Shown: piece after piece, positions 8,038-16,849 of the stretch
Numbering within the stretch: the stretch's first letter is position 1
How the letters are laid out: each line of letters begins with the position of its first letter
NCBI GenBank assembly: GCA_052145775.1
Contig: JBKQNY010000047.1
Location: 1-26,291 of the forward strand
Direction of reading: 5' to 3'
Length of the DNA stretch: 26,291 nucleotides
Source of the DNA: CAVYPR01 sp052145775
GTDB lineage: Bacteria; Actinomycetota; Acidimicrobiia; Acidimicrobiales; RAAP-2
The notes under the pieces: model-generated
The model's input: the letters and a program-made list of their open reading frames with translations, nothing else
Told to the model about the DNA's origin: nothing
Database searches by the model: none
Made by a program: the position numbers and the translations under genes

Positions 8038-9114
8038 CTACCCGGGAACCCGTTCGCCGTCGATGTCGGTGCCCGAGGCCACGACGGCCCCCTGTCCGAG
8101 CACCGAGACGGGCCGCACGTGGCAGCGCATGCCGACGGTCGAACGGGGGCCCAGGACCGAGCCGGCGACGGTGGCGTCGGCCGCCACCCGCGCTCCGGAC
8201 AGCAGCACCGACCCGCTCACCGTGGCGCCGCTCTCGACCACCGCCCCCGGGCCCAGCACCGAGCGCTCCACCGTGGCACCGCCGGCCACGGTCGCCCCGT
8301 CGGCCACGAAGCAGGCGCCCACGGTGCGGCCCTCGATGTCGGGTGAGCCGACGGCCCACAGGTCGCCGTCGAGCCGCCGGGCCCCCGGCGCCGGCGGCTC
8401 GCCGCGCCTGCCCTCCACCAGGTCGAAGTGGGCCTGGAGGTAGTCGGCCGGGGTGCCGGTGTCGAGCCAGTAGGACTCGTCGGCCAGGGCGTAGAGGGAG
8501 CGGTCGCGCACCATCGCCGGGAAGGTCTCTCGCTCGATCGAGACCCGCCGCCCCGGCGGCACGCGCTCGAGGAACGAGGGCTCGAGCACGTAGGTCCCGG
8601 CGTTGATGAGGTTGGTCGGGGCCTCGTCGCGTGGCGGCTTTTCCACGAAGGAGATCACCTGCCCGTTCCCGTCGGTGGGCACCACACCGAAGGCCGACGG
8701 GTCGCCCACCGGGTGCAGGGAGATGGTGCCCTCGGCCCCGTGCTCGCGGTGGAAGGCCACCAGCGCGCTCACGTCCATGTCGGTCAGCACGTCCCCGTTC
8801 ACCACCACGAAGGTCGAGTCCACGGCGGCGTAGGCGGCGGCGAACCGCACCGCGCCGGCCGTGTCCAGCGGCTCGGGCTCGACGGCGTAGGACAGGCGGA
8901 CCCCGGCCGCCACGCCGTCGGGATAGGCGTCGAAGAAAGCGTCGGGCAGGTACCCCAGCGACAGCACCGCCTCATCGATCCCATGCATTGCCAGCTGGCC
9001 GAGCACCCGCTCGATCATGGGCACCTCGACGATGGGGAGCATCTGCTTGGGGGTCGAAAGCGTGAGCGGACGCAGCCGCGTGCCCTCGCCGCCCACCAGG
9101 ACGACTGCTTTCAC
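8038..9114 (-). CDS. Sugar-1-phosphate nucleotidyltransferase with left-handed beta-helix tail
   Basis: A 358-aa NDP-sugar pyrophosphorylase. The N-terminal Rossmann-like catalytic domain has VKAVVLVGGEGTRLRPLTLS with TPKQMLPI (signature GxGTRLRPLT...PKxMLP), the metal-binding NGD (106-108), and FVEKP (156-160). From about residue 255 the sequence turns into hexapeptide-like repeats (FVADGATVAGGATVERSVLG, then similar units) typical of a left-handed beta helix. This layout is usual for mannose-1-phosphate guanylyltransferases and related enzymes; the base and sugar used are not certain. GTG at 9114 shares its G with the TAG of the membrane protein upstream (TAGTG), so translation is coupled. 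The epimerase downstream may work on the product. Confidence 0.92.
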   Translation of the reverse strand: MKAVVLVGGEGTRLRPLTLSTPKQMLPIVEVPMIERVLGQLAMHGIDEAVLSLGYLPDAFFDAYPDGVAAGVRLSYAVEPEPLDTAGAVRFAAAYAAVDSTFVVVNGDVLTDMDVSALVAFHREHGAEGTISLHPVGDPSAFGVVPTDGNGQVISFVEKPPRDEAPTNLINAGTYVLEPSFLERVPPGRRVSIERETFPAMVRDRSLYALADESYWLDTGTPADYLQAHFDLVEGRRGEPPAPGARRLDGDLWAVGSPDIEGRTVGACFVADGATVAGGATVERSVLGPGAVVESGATVSGSVLLSGARVAADATVAGSVLGPRSTVGMRCHVRPVSVLGQGAVVASGTDIDGERVPG

Positions 9115-9968
9115 TATTTCTTCGTGGTAGTGGTGGTCGGTGCCGCCGTGGTCGAGGTCGATGCCGCCGTGGTCGAGGTCGATGAGGTGGTCGGCGTGGT
9201 CGTCGCGCTGGAGGGCAGCGTGGTCGAGGAGCTCGTTGTCGTGGAAGCTGTCTTCTGCAGCAGGGCCGTGATGACGGTGCCGGGCGGCTTGGCCAGCTTC
9301 GTCCCCGGCGGCACGAACCCGACCGAGATCAGCTGGTGGTCGGTGAACCGCAGTGTCTGCGGGTCGCCGGCCACCGTCGTGGGCTTGGCCGATGAGACGA
9401 AGGCGCTCGGCCAGTATGTGACCTGCACCTCGCCCGTCTTGCCCTGGTCCGGCGTTCCCTTCGGACACGTGTCACCGTTCTTGTAGGACGCGCTCTTGCT
9501 GGCCGTGGGGTGCTTGGCTGTGTTGCCGGGGGCCGGCGGGAGAATGAGCTGTGTTGTGGTGAGGGTGAGCCCGTCGTAGCCGGAGACGAACTTCCCGAGC
9601 ACGGCGTTCTTCCCGGCGTCCGAGGTGGACTGGGGGTGGATGGTGATCACGCCGTCGCCTGTGGTGAAAAAGGCCTTCTTCGACCACGTCGACGTGGCGT
9701 TCGACGCCAGGTCGGGCTGGACCTTCCCGCAGACGTTGAAAGCGATGCCCGCGTACCAGGTTGTGCTGACGGTGGGCGGTTGGGTGGCTGTCGGACCGCT
9801 CGAGGGGTTGCGGTACTCGTAGATGGCGAAGACCACCGACAGCACCCCCAGCACGACGATCACGGTCAGCGCCGCGTACCAGTTGATCGGGGTCTGGCCG
9901 CGGTAGGTACGGCTGCCACCGGTGGCACCGGCGCGTGCGACCCACTTGCCTGCGGAGTTCCTAGCCAT
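9114..9968 (-). CDS. Single-pass membrane protein with Thr/Ser-rich C-terminal tail, unknown function
   Basis: A 284-aa protein I do not recognise by function. The N-terminus is short and basic, followed by one membrane helix (about residues 31-50, YAALTVIVVLGVLSVVFAIY). A globular region of about 180 residues comes next, with two cysteines (in FNVCGKVQP and NGDTCPKG) that could form a disulfide if outside. The last 45 residues are almost only Thr, Ser, Ala and Pro, like the spacer tails of cell-surface proteins. The helix with positive residues before it suggests an N-in, C-out orientation. ATG at 9966-9968 starts 14 bases after the BTAD regulator and the end overlaps the nucleotidyltransferase, so it is embedded in a sugar operon. 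A role in envelope polysaccharide work is inferred only from that. Confidence 0.8.
   Translation of the reverse strand: MARNSAGKWVARAGATGGSRTYRGQTPINWYAALTVIVVLGVLSVVFAIYEYRNPSSGPTATQPPTVSTTWYAGIAFNVCGKVQPDLASNATSTWSKKAFFTTGDGVITIHPQSTSDAGKNAVLGKFVSGYDGLTLTTTQLILPPAPGNTAKHPTASKSASYKNGDTCPKGTPDQGKTGEVQVTYWPSAFVSSAKPTTVAGDPQTLRFTDHQLISVGFVPPGTKLAKPPGTVITALLQKTASTTTSSSTTLPSSATTTPTTSSTSTTAASTSTTAAPTTTTTKK
9141..9182. repeat. 21-bp tandem repeat, two perfect copies, in the Thr/Ser tail
   Basis: Positions 9141-9161 and 9162-9182 are identical and adjacent. They lie in frame in the membrane protein and encode a seven-residue unit rich in Ser, Thr and Ala (STTAAST type). Tail length probably varies between strains by slippage. 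Confidence 0.8.
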
Positions 9969-9982
9969 GGCGGGATGAAACC

Positions 9983-10765
9983 CTACAGCCTGGCGAATGC
10001 CCTCCCGGCGGCGGTGGGCCGCCGTGCCTGGGGACGGCGTGACAGGGCGCGGTAGAGGGCGGCCGTGTCCGGGTGCAGGTAGGACGCTGCGAGTGGGGCC
10101 AAACCGCCCTCCTCGGCCCAGGACCCGGTGTCGCCCACCACCAGGCGCAGCAGCTCGCCCATGGCCGATTCCACCCCGGCTGGGTTGCCCTGCCGGTCGG
10201 CCGCCCGTAGGAGGAGTCGGTAGAGCCGTTCATCAAAGGGGCTGGCCAGGAGGCCACGGCGCGCCGCCCGGGCGGCCCCCCGGCCGTCGCCGCGCGCCAG
10301 CAGGTGGTCGGCCAGGCGGACGGCCAGCTGGACGACGCCCTCCTCGACCTCTGCGGCAAACCCCTCGAGCACCGTCCAGTCCGAGCTGCGAAGCCCGTCG
10401 AACGGCCGGCCCCGGACAAGATCCAACCCCCCGGCCCAGGCTCCGGGGTCGCCGGTGGCCGCCAGCCGGCACAGCCGTTCCCAGTCGGTGCACACGGACG
10501 TGGCCAGCTGGAGCGCTCCGTGGCGGCGGGGAAGGTGGTCGAGCCCCCGGCTCGACCGGCCGAGGGCGCGACGCGCCGCCGAGGCGGTGGAGTGGACCGT
10601 GGGGGCGGCCATCAGCCGGTCCGGCCACAACGCGGTGGACCAGACTTCGTTGGCGGAGCCCCGGCGGTGCATGGAGAGGTAGACGACGAGGTCGAGCGTC
10701 CAGGCGCGCTGAAACGGCCGTGCGGCCCCGTGGACCTCCACCGGGCCGAGCACCGCCACCTCCAC
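9983..10765 (-). CDS. BTAD-domain transcriptional regulator (SARP-like)
   Basis: About 260 aa. The N-terminal 90 residues form an OmpR-like winged helix (VEVAVLGPVEVHGAARPFQR, then NEVWSTALWPDR and HSTASAARRALG). From about residue 95 the TPR-like bacterial transcriptional activator (BTAD) domain follows: DWERLCRLAATGDPGAWAGGLDLVRG, VQLAVRLADHLLARGD and ERLYRLLLRAADRQGN. Regulators of this type activate neighbouring operons. There is no NB-ARC ATPase or LysM part, so it is the short form. The start is uncertain: GTG at 10765 fits the first strand of the winged helix but has no good ribosome site; GTG at 10840 is an alternative. It is the first gene of the unit leading to the nucleotidyltransferase and epimerase. 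Confidence 0.8.
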   Translation of the reverse strand: MEVAVLGPVEVHGAARPFQRAWTLDLVVYLSMHRRGSANEVWSTALWPDRLMAAPTVHSTASAARRALGRSSRGLDHLPRRHGALQLATSVCTDWERLCRLAATGDPGAWAGGLDLVRGRPFDGLRSSDWTVLEGFAAEVEEGVVQLAVRLADHLLARGDGRGAARAARRGLLASPFDERLYRLLLRAADRQGNPAGVESAMGELLRLVVGDTGSWAEEGGLAPLAASYLHPDTAALYRALSRRPQARRPTAAGRAFARL

Positions 10766-10907
10766 CTCGGCGCCGTCGGGCCGCCCGAGTTCCCGTCCCC
10801 TCCGTGCCCCGCCGTCGGTGATCGCTGGGTGATGTCGCACGCCGGGGAACGGTCGGAGTTCGCAGTGAGGCGCGCGCCGGTCCCTCTGTCCAGCGGGCAT
10901 CGGCCCC

Positions 10908-10955
10908 GGTGGGCCGGGCGGGCAAGACCGGCGTGGGGAGACGGCCCGGCCCACC
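10908..10955 (-). terminator. Hairpin with 12-bp perfect stem between GH92 and the BTAD regulator
   Basis: GGTGGGCCGGGC at 10908-10919 is matched exactly by its reverse complement at 10944-10955, with a 24-base loop. It lies about 100 bases past the GH92 stop and before the BTAD gene in the direction of transcription. No T-run follows on the minus strand, so it could be a weak or factor-assisted terminator or a leader structure. Confidence 0.4.
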
Positions 10956-11052
10956 CGACCCGTGGGCCGGAGGGGGTGCCGCGAGGCGGCAGCGACACCG
11001 TGCCGGAGCGTCCTTGCCGCCGACCTCGCCGATTCTCTCCCTCCGCCGCTCC

Positions 11053-13737
11053 TTAGCCGGACTTCACGTCGAGGGCGAGCGGCGGCAATGCCGCGCCGGC
11101 GGGCGTGGTGAGGGCGAACCCCAGGGTCCCCGGCGCGGTTGCGGTGACCCTGATCGCCACGGTGGCCCGCGCCGTGCGGCCACCGGGGGCAGTGGCGGGC
11201 AGCACGAGCTGGCCCGAGGACGGCGAGACCGTCACCCCGGGCGCAGGCTGTGCCGTCCAGTCCACCGTGACCGCTCCGTGCCCGGCGGCCTGCACGCCGA
11301 GCGTCGCCGCGCCAGCGGCTCCCGCAGCCGTGGTCACCTGGCCCACAGGCTCGGTGAAGCCGACGGCCGGCGCGGCGTGGGCGTCGTAGGAGGGCGGGGC
11401 ATCGGACGGGGCCGCACCCCACCGGGCGTCGGGGGTGGACTGCGTTGTGAGCGAGAGGTCGGCACCGGTGAGGGCCGATGCCGGAAGCCACGGTTTGTCC
11501 CAGGCGACCGAAGCAGCCGAACCCAGGGCCAGGTGGGCCGCCCGGACGTAACCACCGGTCGGTCCGTGGGTCGTCACGACCAGTCGGTGGCCGTCGCCCA
11601 GGTGGATCTTGACCTCGGAGAAGGCGGGGGTGGCGAGAGCCAGCGTGGCCGTGCCCGGGGTGAGGGGGTACAGACCCATCGCCCCCCACACGTACCAGGC
11701 GGAGATGGCGCCGAGATCGTCGTTCCCCGGCTCCCCTTGGGGTGCGAGCGAGTACTCGGTGTCGAGCACGCGCCTTACCACCTGCTGGGTGCGCCACGGG
11801 GCTCCCGAGGCGTCGTACTCCCACGGCGCCCAAAGGTCCGGCTCGTTGCCCGACCAGTAGTAGGGGGAGTACCGGCTGGCGTCCAGCGTCGTGAAGAACG
11901 TGTCGAGCTTGGCCGTGGCCGCGGCGTTCCCCCCCATCAGTGAGAACAGCGATCCCAGGTCCTGGGGGACGGCCCAGCTGTACTGGATGGCATTCCCCTC
12001 CTCGTAACCGACCTGTCCTTGGTTTGTCACGTGGGTCGGCTGGAAGGCGGGCCCCGGGACGAAGGCACCCGACGCCGTTCGCGCTGACACGTAGCCGGTG
12101 GCCGGGTCGAACACGTTCTGCCAGTTGGCCGACCGCTGCCCCGCGGCGGCCGCCACCGATGTCTGGCCGAGGGCCGAGGCCAACTGGGAGATGGCGAAGT
12201 CGTCGAGCGCGTACTCGAGCGTGACCGAGGTGCCCAAGGTGTAGCCGTAGGAGGTGAGGTCCTCGGTGTCGCCGACCACGTACCCCTGCTGGAGGTAGCT
12301 CGTGAGGTCCTGGCGCTCCTGGATGAGGCCTGATCCGGGCTGGCTGGCGCCCTTCTCCATGTCGGCGAGGGCCTGCGGGGCGTCGAACCCCCGGACACCG
12401 AAGGCGTAGGCCTCGGCGATAAGCACGTCAGGGGAGTCGCCGTCGGTCTGGCCGGCGTCGGAGTTGGCCACCGGCCATCGGGGCAGCCAGCCCGACTGGG
12501 CGGCGTCGTCGAGGAGCGAGATCACCATGTCCGAAGCGGTCTGCGGGAACAGCATGGACACCAGCGGGAACTGCGTGCGGTAGATGTCCCATTCCGAGAA
12601 GTTCGTGTACTGGACATGCCCAGGTGTCGTGTGCACGACATGGTCGAAGCCGAGATACTGCCCGTCGTCGTCGCTGAAGGTGGTTGGCGAGAGCAGCGAG
12701 TGGTAGAGGGCGGTGTAGAAGGTGCGGGTCGTGTTCGCGGATCCACCGGCCACGGCGATCCGACCGAGGTCGCGGTTCCACGCGGCGGTGGCGCTGCGGG
12801 CGGCGCTCGCCACGTCCCAGCCGGGGTGCTCGGCGGCCAGGTTGGAGGCCGCCCCGGCGGGGCTCACGTAGGAGATGGCCACCTGCATCCCGACCGTGCG
12901 CTCCGAACCGGTGTCGAAGGTGACCCACCCGCCGCAGGAGGTCTTCGACGAGCCCGTGCAGGACGTGGCTCCCGGACTCAGCGAGTCGGCGAGCCAGGTG
13001 CCCGACGCCGCGAAGGGTCGGTTGAATCGGGCCACGAAGTACACCGTGTACGGGCCCGAGGTTGTGCAGAACGCCTTGCCCGTCGACGACCCTTCGACCT
13101 CGTCGTCGCTGACGACCTGGAAGGACGATCCGCCCGAGCCGCCATCGCTGTCGCCGGCCTTGAAGAGCAGGGTGCCCTTCCCTCCAGCGCCGAAGGCGAA
13201 GCTGCCGGAGCCGGCGCGCTCGGTCACGGCCAGGGAGACGCTGGTGGGCGGTGAGCCGACGTCCACCGAGTAACTCCCCGGCGAGGCCTTCTCGGTCGAG
13301 TGCGAGAACGCGCCGGTCGCGCCTTCGGGATCGGCGGGCACCGCACCGGAAACGGGCAGGATCGGGACGTCGCCGAAGTAGGGGCAGCCGGGGCCCGAGA
13401 GATGGGTGAGGCTGAAGCCAGTGATGCGGTGGTCGGTGTAGGCGTAGCCGCCGCCGTCCCGTCGGTCGGGGGAGGTATCCGGGCTCCACTGGATCATCCC
13501 GAACGGCAGCGAGGCGCCGGGGAAGGTGTCGATGTCGCCGGGCTGCACCGGGCCGGCCCCGGTGCCGACCGCGGTGTCCACCATCGCCGCCGGGTCAGTG
13601 GGTGCGGCGACCGCCGCGGCCGAGGACACGGGGATGGCCAGCAGGGCCGACGCAGCCAGCGCCAGCGCCGAAAGGAGCAGGCGGTGGGCCCTGGGCGCGT
13701 TGCGATGTGCCGGCGGCATCCCGAAACTGTCGCGCAC
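11053..13737 (-). CDS. Exported GH92 alpha-mannosidase
   Basis: An 894-aa secreted glycosidase of family GH92, which are calcium-dependent inverting exo-alpha-mannosidases, often alpha-1,2. A signal peptide is clear (HRLLLSALALAASALLAIPVSSAAAVAAP). Family landmarks are VDTAVGTGAGPVQPGDIDTFPGASLPFGMIQWSPDT, YAYTDHRITGFSLTHLSGPGCP, FSEWDIYRTQFPL, GNEPDLWAPWEYDASGAPWRTQQVVR and PGNDDLGAISAWYVWGAMGLYP; the aspartates of GNDD are the proposed general-base region. After about residue 770 comes an Ig-like beta-rich tail. GTG at 13737 is the first start; ATG at 13719 is an alternative with the same signal peptide. It follows the GH31 gene by 72 bases, so they are likely co-expressed for outside breakdown of mannose-containing glycans. 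Confidence 0.93.
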   Translation of the reverse strand: MRDSFGMPPAHRNAPRAHRLLLSALALAASALLAIPVSSAAAVAAPTDPAAMVDTAVGTGAGPVQPGDIDTFPGASLPFGMIQWSPDTSPDRRDGGGYAYTDHRITGFSLTHLSGPGCPYFGDVPILPVSGAVPADPEGATGAFSHSTEKASPGSYSVDVGSPPTSVSLAVTERAGSGSFAFGAGGKGTLLFKAGDSDGGSGGSSFQVVSDDEVEGSSTGKAFCTTSGPYTVYFVARFNRPFAASGTWLADSLSPGATSCTGSSKTSCGGWVTFDTGSERTVGMQVAISYVSPAGAASNLAAEHPGWDVASAARSATAAWNRDLGRIAVAGGSANTTRTFYTALYHSLLSPTTFSDDDGQYLGFDHVVHTTPGHVQYTNFSEWDIYRTQFPLVSMLFPQTASDMVISLLDDAAQSGWLPRWPVANSDAGQTDGDSPDVLIAEAYAFGVRGFDAPQALADMEKGASQPGSGLIQERQDLTSYLQQGYVVGDTEDLTSYGYTLGTSVTLEYALDDFAISQLASALGQTSVAAAAGQRSANWQNVFDPATGYVSARTASGAFVPGPAFQPTHVTNQGQVGYEEGNAIQYSWAVPQDLGSLFSLMGGNAAATAKLDTFFTTLDASRYSPYYWSGNEPDLWAPWEYDASGAPWRTQQVVRRVLDTEYSLAPQGEPGNDDLGAISAWYVWGAMGLYPLTPGTATLALATPAFSEVKIHLGDGHRLVVTTHGPTGGYVRAAHLALGSAASVAWDKPWLPASALTGADLSLTTQSTPDARWGAAPSDAPPSYDAHAAPAVGFTEPVGQVTTAAGAAGAATLGVQAAGHGAVTVDWTAQPAPGVTVSPSSGQLVLPATAPGGRTARATVAIRVTATAPGTLGFALTTPAGAALPPLALDVKSG

Positions 13738-13809
13738 CCGGCCGCCGGCGCGCCCTCACCCGCTCGGCAGCGGCGCGTGGAGGGCCGTCTCGGGGGCGGC
13801 GAGGCCCGG

Positions 13810-16782
13810 TCAACCGGGCGTCGTTGTCGGGGCCAGCTGCGGCTCGGCACGCTCGAGCGGTCGGCCTCCGGTCTCGGCGACGGTGAGCCCCCGGGAGGCC
13901 GGCGTCGGCCCCACGTGGACCGTCACGGTGTCGGTCGAACCGTCGTACGACCAGCCGCGGCCGCTCCCCGGGGAGCTCTCCTGCGCCAGTTTCGTCCCGT
14001 CGAGGGTGACTGCGGCTGGCCGGGAGACGTCCACCATCTGGATCCGGTAGTTCGTCGTCGCCGACTGCCCGGGATAGTGCCCGGCGGTCGCCGAGACGAC
14101 CAGGCGAGTGGTGGAGCCCTTCGTGGAGGTGCTGACGGGGGTCGTGGTGAACTGGCCCTTGGTGTAGCCGGTGCCCGATCCGGCGTCGTCGTAGAGGCTG
14201 AACGAGCCCGACGCCCCTGGGTAGTCCAGGACTGTGAGCGAGCCGTACGAGGTGGAGGGGTGCGCGGCGCTTGACGGTTGCTCGGTGACGATCCCCCCGG
14301 TCCGGACGAAGACCGGCATCCGGCCGAGTGTGTCGACCACCTGGGCGGTCGAGGGGCCGGTGAAGGTGGCCCCGGTGAAGTAGTCGACCCAGCGGCCGGG
14401 CGGGAACCACACCGTCGTGGTCGCCGCGCTCCCCGGGGTCGTCACCGGGGCCACCAGCATGTCGGGGCCGTAGAGATACTCGGTCGGGCTGCTGTACGCA
14501 GCCGGCTGACCCGGGTAGTCGAGGTAGAGGGGCCGGGCCATCGGGAGGCCCGTCCGGTTCGACTCCGAGGCCAGGGAGTAGGTGTACGGCATGAGCGCCT
14601 CGCGCAGGCGGAGGAAGGCGTCTGCGTCATCGCGCACCGGCTGGGGATACTGCCAAGGGAGCCGGTCCTCGTCGTTGGAGTGGAGCCGCAGGATCGGCTG
14701 GAAGGTGCCGAACTGGACCCAGCGATCGTAGAGGTCGGGCGGGTCCGAGCCCTTCTGGCTCGGCGGCGGACCCAGGAAGCTTCCGATGTCGCTGCTCACG
14801 TAGGGCTCGCCGATGGTGGACTCGGCCGCAGTCAGCTCGGCCTCCCGGGCCAGGGTGTTCCAGGTGCCCCAGGCATCGCCGGTGAAGGCGACGGTCGACG
14901 TGTGGTTGGACCACGGTCCAGCCGGGTACACCTGCTCGGGATTCGAGAAGGATCCGCCGACCCGCGCCAGGACGAAGCCCCGTTGCCCGCTGTTCTGCAT
15001 CTCCTGTGCGTAGAGGTGGTCGACCCACGAGTCGGGGGTGACCCCGTGTGTGGAGACGGAGGAGCCGTCACAGCACCAGTCCAGCCACCAGAAGCTCACC
15101 CCTTGCTGGAGGAAGCTCTTCTGCAAGGTGAAGTTGGACTCCGCCTGGGGCACCGAGCTCCAGTCCCACACCTTGCACGGTCCGATTGTGCAGGTGGAGC
15201 TGGCCAACGTGTTGCCGGCCACGGCCTGGGCTGTGGCCACCTTCGGGTCGTTGTCGGCGATCGAAGAGTGGAGATTCAAGGTGACGTCGATGCCGTGGGA
15301 GTGCGCCCACTGCAGGAAGGACGTGGCGTCGGGGAAGAGTGTCGGGTTCCACGACCACCCATCCCAGTCGTTGGGCGCCTTCCAGTCGGTATCCAGCGAG
15401 AGGATGTTGAGCGGCACGTCATCGGCCACGAACGCGGGGAAGACTGTCTTCTCGATGTCGGCGCTGGAGTAGGGGTGGTAGTCGGAGTACCAGACGCCGA
15501 AGATGTTGCGAGGGAGGAGCGGGGCCGGCCCGGTCAGCGCCCGCAGTGTGTGGAGCGCTCCCTGATAGTCGTGGCCGTAGACGAAGAGGTAGCCGTCCTC
15601 GACGTCCCCCCGGACCGGACGTGCCTGCACCCAGCCGTTCTTGGTCCAGACTGCGCTGTGGGTGTCGTCGAGTAGCCGCCAACCTGCTTTGTCCAAGAGG
15701 CCGTCGGTGTGGAGGTGCTCGAGCCCGGCCACGCATGTGGCGGCTGTCTGGCCCGGAGTACAGGCCGGCGTTGTGTTGTACGTGGCGGTGTCGAACCCGC
15801 GGATCCATCCGCCGAGGGGGTCGGTCTGCTGGGGGGATGGGGCTGACGAACCGGCGGGCGCGACCGAGAGCGTGTCGAAGTTGGTGTCGCAACCCTCTCC
15901 TGTCCCACAGCGGACCTCCACCGAGTCGGTCCCAGCGGCCAGGGTCGCCGGGACGGTGACCGTCGACCAGGAATTCGTGGCGGTAGGCGTCGCGGTGACA
16001 GTCTGGACGAGCCGGCTGTTCACCAGGACGTCGTAGCTGTGGGTGACGGGGCTGAGCAGCTGGTAGGTCGAGTAGCGAATGACGAGGTCGGCCGCTCCCG
16101 CCGGGGAGCCGAGGACGCGCCAGGTAGCGGCGGCACCCGGCTTGAGGAAGTAGCCGACGTAGCCGGCCGTACTTTGGTAGCCGGGTTCTGTCTGGCTCAA
16201 GGAGGCACCGCCCGAGAGCGTGGCGGCGCCGGCCTGACACACCTGGTCGAAGGTGCACTCCCACTCCCATGTGGGGTGCACGGTCGAGTTGCGCCCGGCG
16301 TCTGTGAAGCGGACCGAGGTGTTGCGAGAGGTGAACGGGCCCGAGCCCACCCGGTAGCGCAAGACGGCGCGGCTGGTCCGCACGGTGAGCCACCCGCCCG
16401 AGACCCCGGCCGTGTACGCCGGGACGGCCATGCGGCGGTCGATCGCATTCACGGTCGGGGCGTTCTCGAAGCTCCCGGTCGGCGAGTACTCCAGGCGCAG
16501 CAGCGTCGGGCTCAACACCTCGATGCGGGCGTCGCCGGACCGCACGATCGCCGAGCCGTTGACCGTGCCGTCCGCCAGGTCCACGTGTGCGGCGAGGTCG
16601 ACCGGCGAGGTGTCGGTCGTGGCGGCCGTCGCCGTGCCGCCGCTAGCCCCCGCCCCGCCGGCCAGGAAGGACGCGACCACCACGGCGAAGAAGACGGCGG
16701 TCAGCTGCGCCAGACGGTCCCGCCCTCGGGTCCGCGCCCTCCGGCTCCGGGCCTGTCGCCCGCCCCCCTCCCGAGCACTCAC
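13810..16782 (-). CDS. Exported GH31 alpha-glycosidase with inserted carbohydrate-binding module
   Basis: About 990 aa. A basic N-terminus and a hydrophobic segment (LAQLTAVFFAVVVASFLAGGAGA) act as signal or anchor. A beta-sandwich region follows, with an inserted CBM35-like stretch (YVGYFLKPGAAATWRVLG to VEVRCGTGEGCDTNFDTL). The GH31 barrel begins near PRNIFGVWYSDYHPYSSADIEK. Catalytic residues are visible: nucleophile Asp in WWLDWCCDG (residue 568 from this start) and acid/base Asp in FTGDAWGTW (residue 636). A C-terminal beta domain (LYDDAGSGTGYTKG) is typical. The family includes alpha-glucosidases, alpha-xylosidases and transglycosylases; specificity cannot be told. I chose GTG at 16782, preceded by a TAGCAT -10-like element with an 8-base gap; ATG at 16809 is an alternative. 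Confidence 0.92.
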   Translation of the reverse strand: MSAREGGGRQARSRRARTRGRDRLAQLTAVFFAVVVASFLAGGAGASGGTATAATTDTSPVDLAAHVDLADGTVNGSAIVRSGDARIEVLSPTLLRLEYSPTGSFENAPTVNAIDRRMAVPAYTAGVSGGWLTVRTSRAVLRYRVGSGPFTSRNTSVRFTDAGRNSTVHPTWEWECTFDQVCQAGAATLSGGASLSQTEPGYQSTAGYVGYFLKPGAAATWRVLGSPAGAADLVIRYSTYQLLSPVTHSYDVLVNSRLVQTVTATPTATNSWSTVTVPATLAAGTDSVEVRCGTGEGCDTNFDTLSVAPAGSSAPSPQQTDPLGGWIRGFDTATYNTTPACTPGQTAATCVAGLEHLHTDGLLDKAGWRLLDDTHSAVWTKNGWVQARPVRGDVEDGYLFVYGHDYQGALHTLRALTGPAPLLPRNIFGVWYSDYHPYSSADIEKTVFPAFVADDVPLNILSLDTDWKAPNDWDGWSWNPTLFPDATSFLQWAHSHGIDVTLNLHSSIADNDPKVATAQAVAGNTLASSTCTIGPCKVWDWSSVPQAESNFTLQKSFLQQGVSFWWLDWCCDGSSVSTHGVTPDSWVDHLYAQEMQNSGQRGFVLARVGGSFSNPEQVYPAGPWSNHTSTVAFTGDAWGTWNTLAREAELTAAESTIGEPYVSSDIGSFLGPPPSQKGSDPPDLYDRWVQFGTFQPILRLHSNDEDRLPWQYPQPVRDDADAFLRLREALMPYTYSLASESNRTGLPMARPLYLDYPGQPAAYSSPTEYLYGPDMLVAPVTTPGSAATTTVWFPPGRWVDYFTGATFTGPSTAQVVDTLGRMPVFVRTGGIVTEQPSSAAHPSTSYGSLTVLDYPGASGSFSLYDDAGSGTGYTKGQFTTTPVSTSTKGSTTRLVVSATAGHYPGQSATTNYRIQMVDVSRPAAVTLDGTKLAQESSPGSGRGWSYDGSTDTVTVHVGPTPASRGLTVAETGGRPLERAEPQLAPTTTPG

Positions 16783-16849
16783 AGTGCAGGATGCTACCCA
16801 TCGCCCCATGCGAACGGCGGACGGGCGGCGGCCGTCAGCGCGCTCAGCT

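Noticed and set aside
9983..11833. 616-codon frame joining the BTAD regulator with sequence inside the GH92 gene
   Set aside because: Upstream of about 10765-10840 the translation is a shadow of GH92 and the intergenic hairpin, without domain character.
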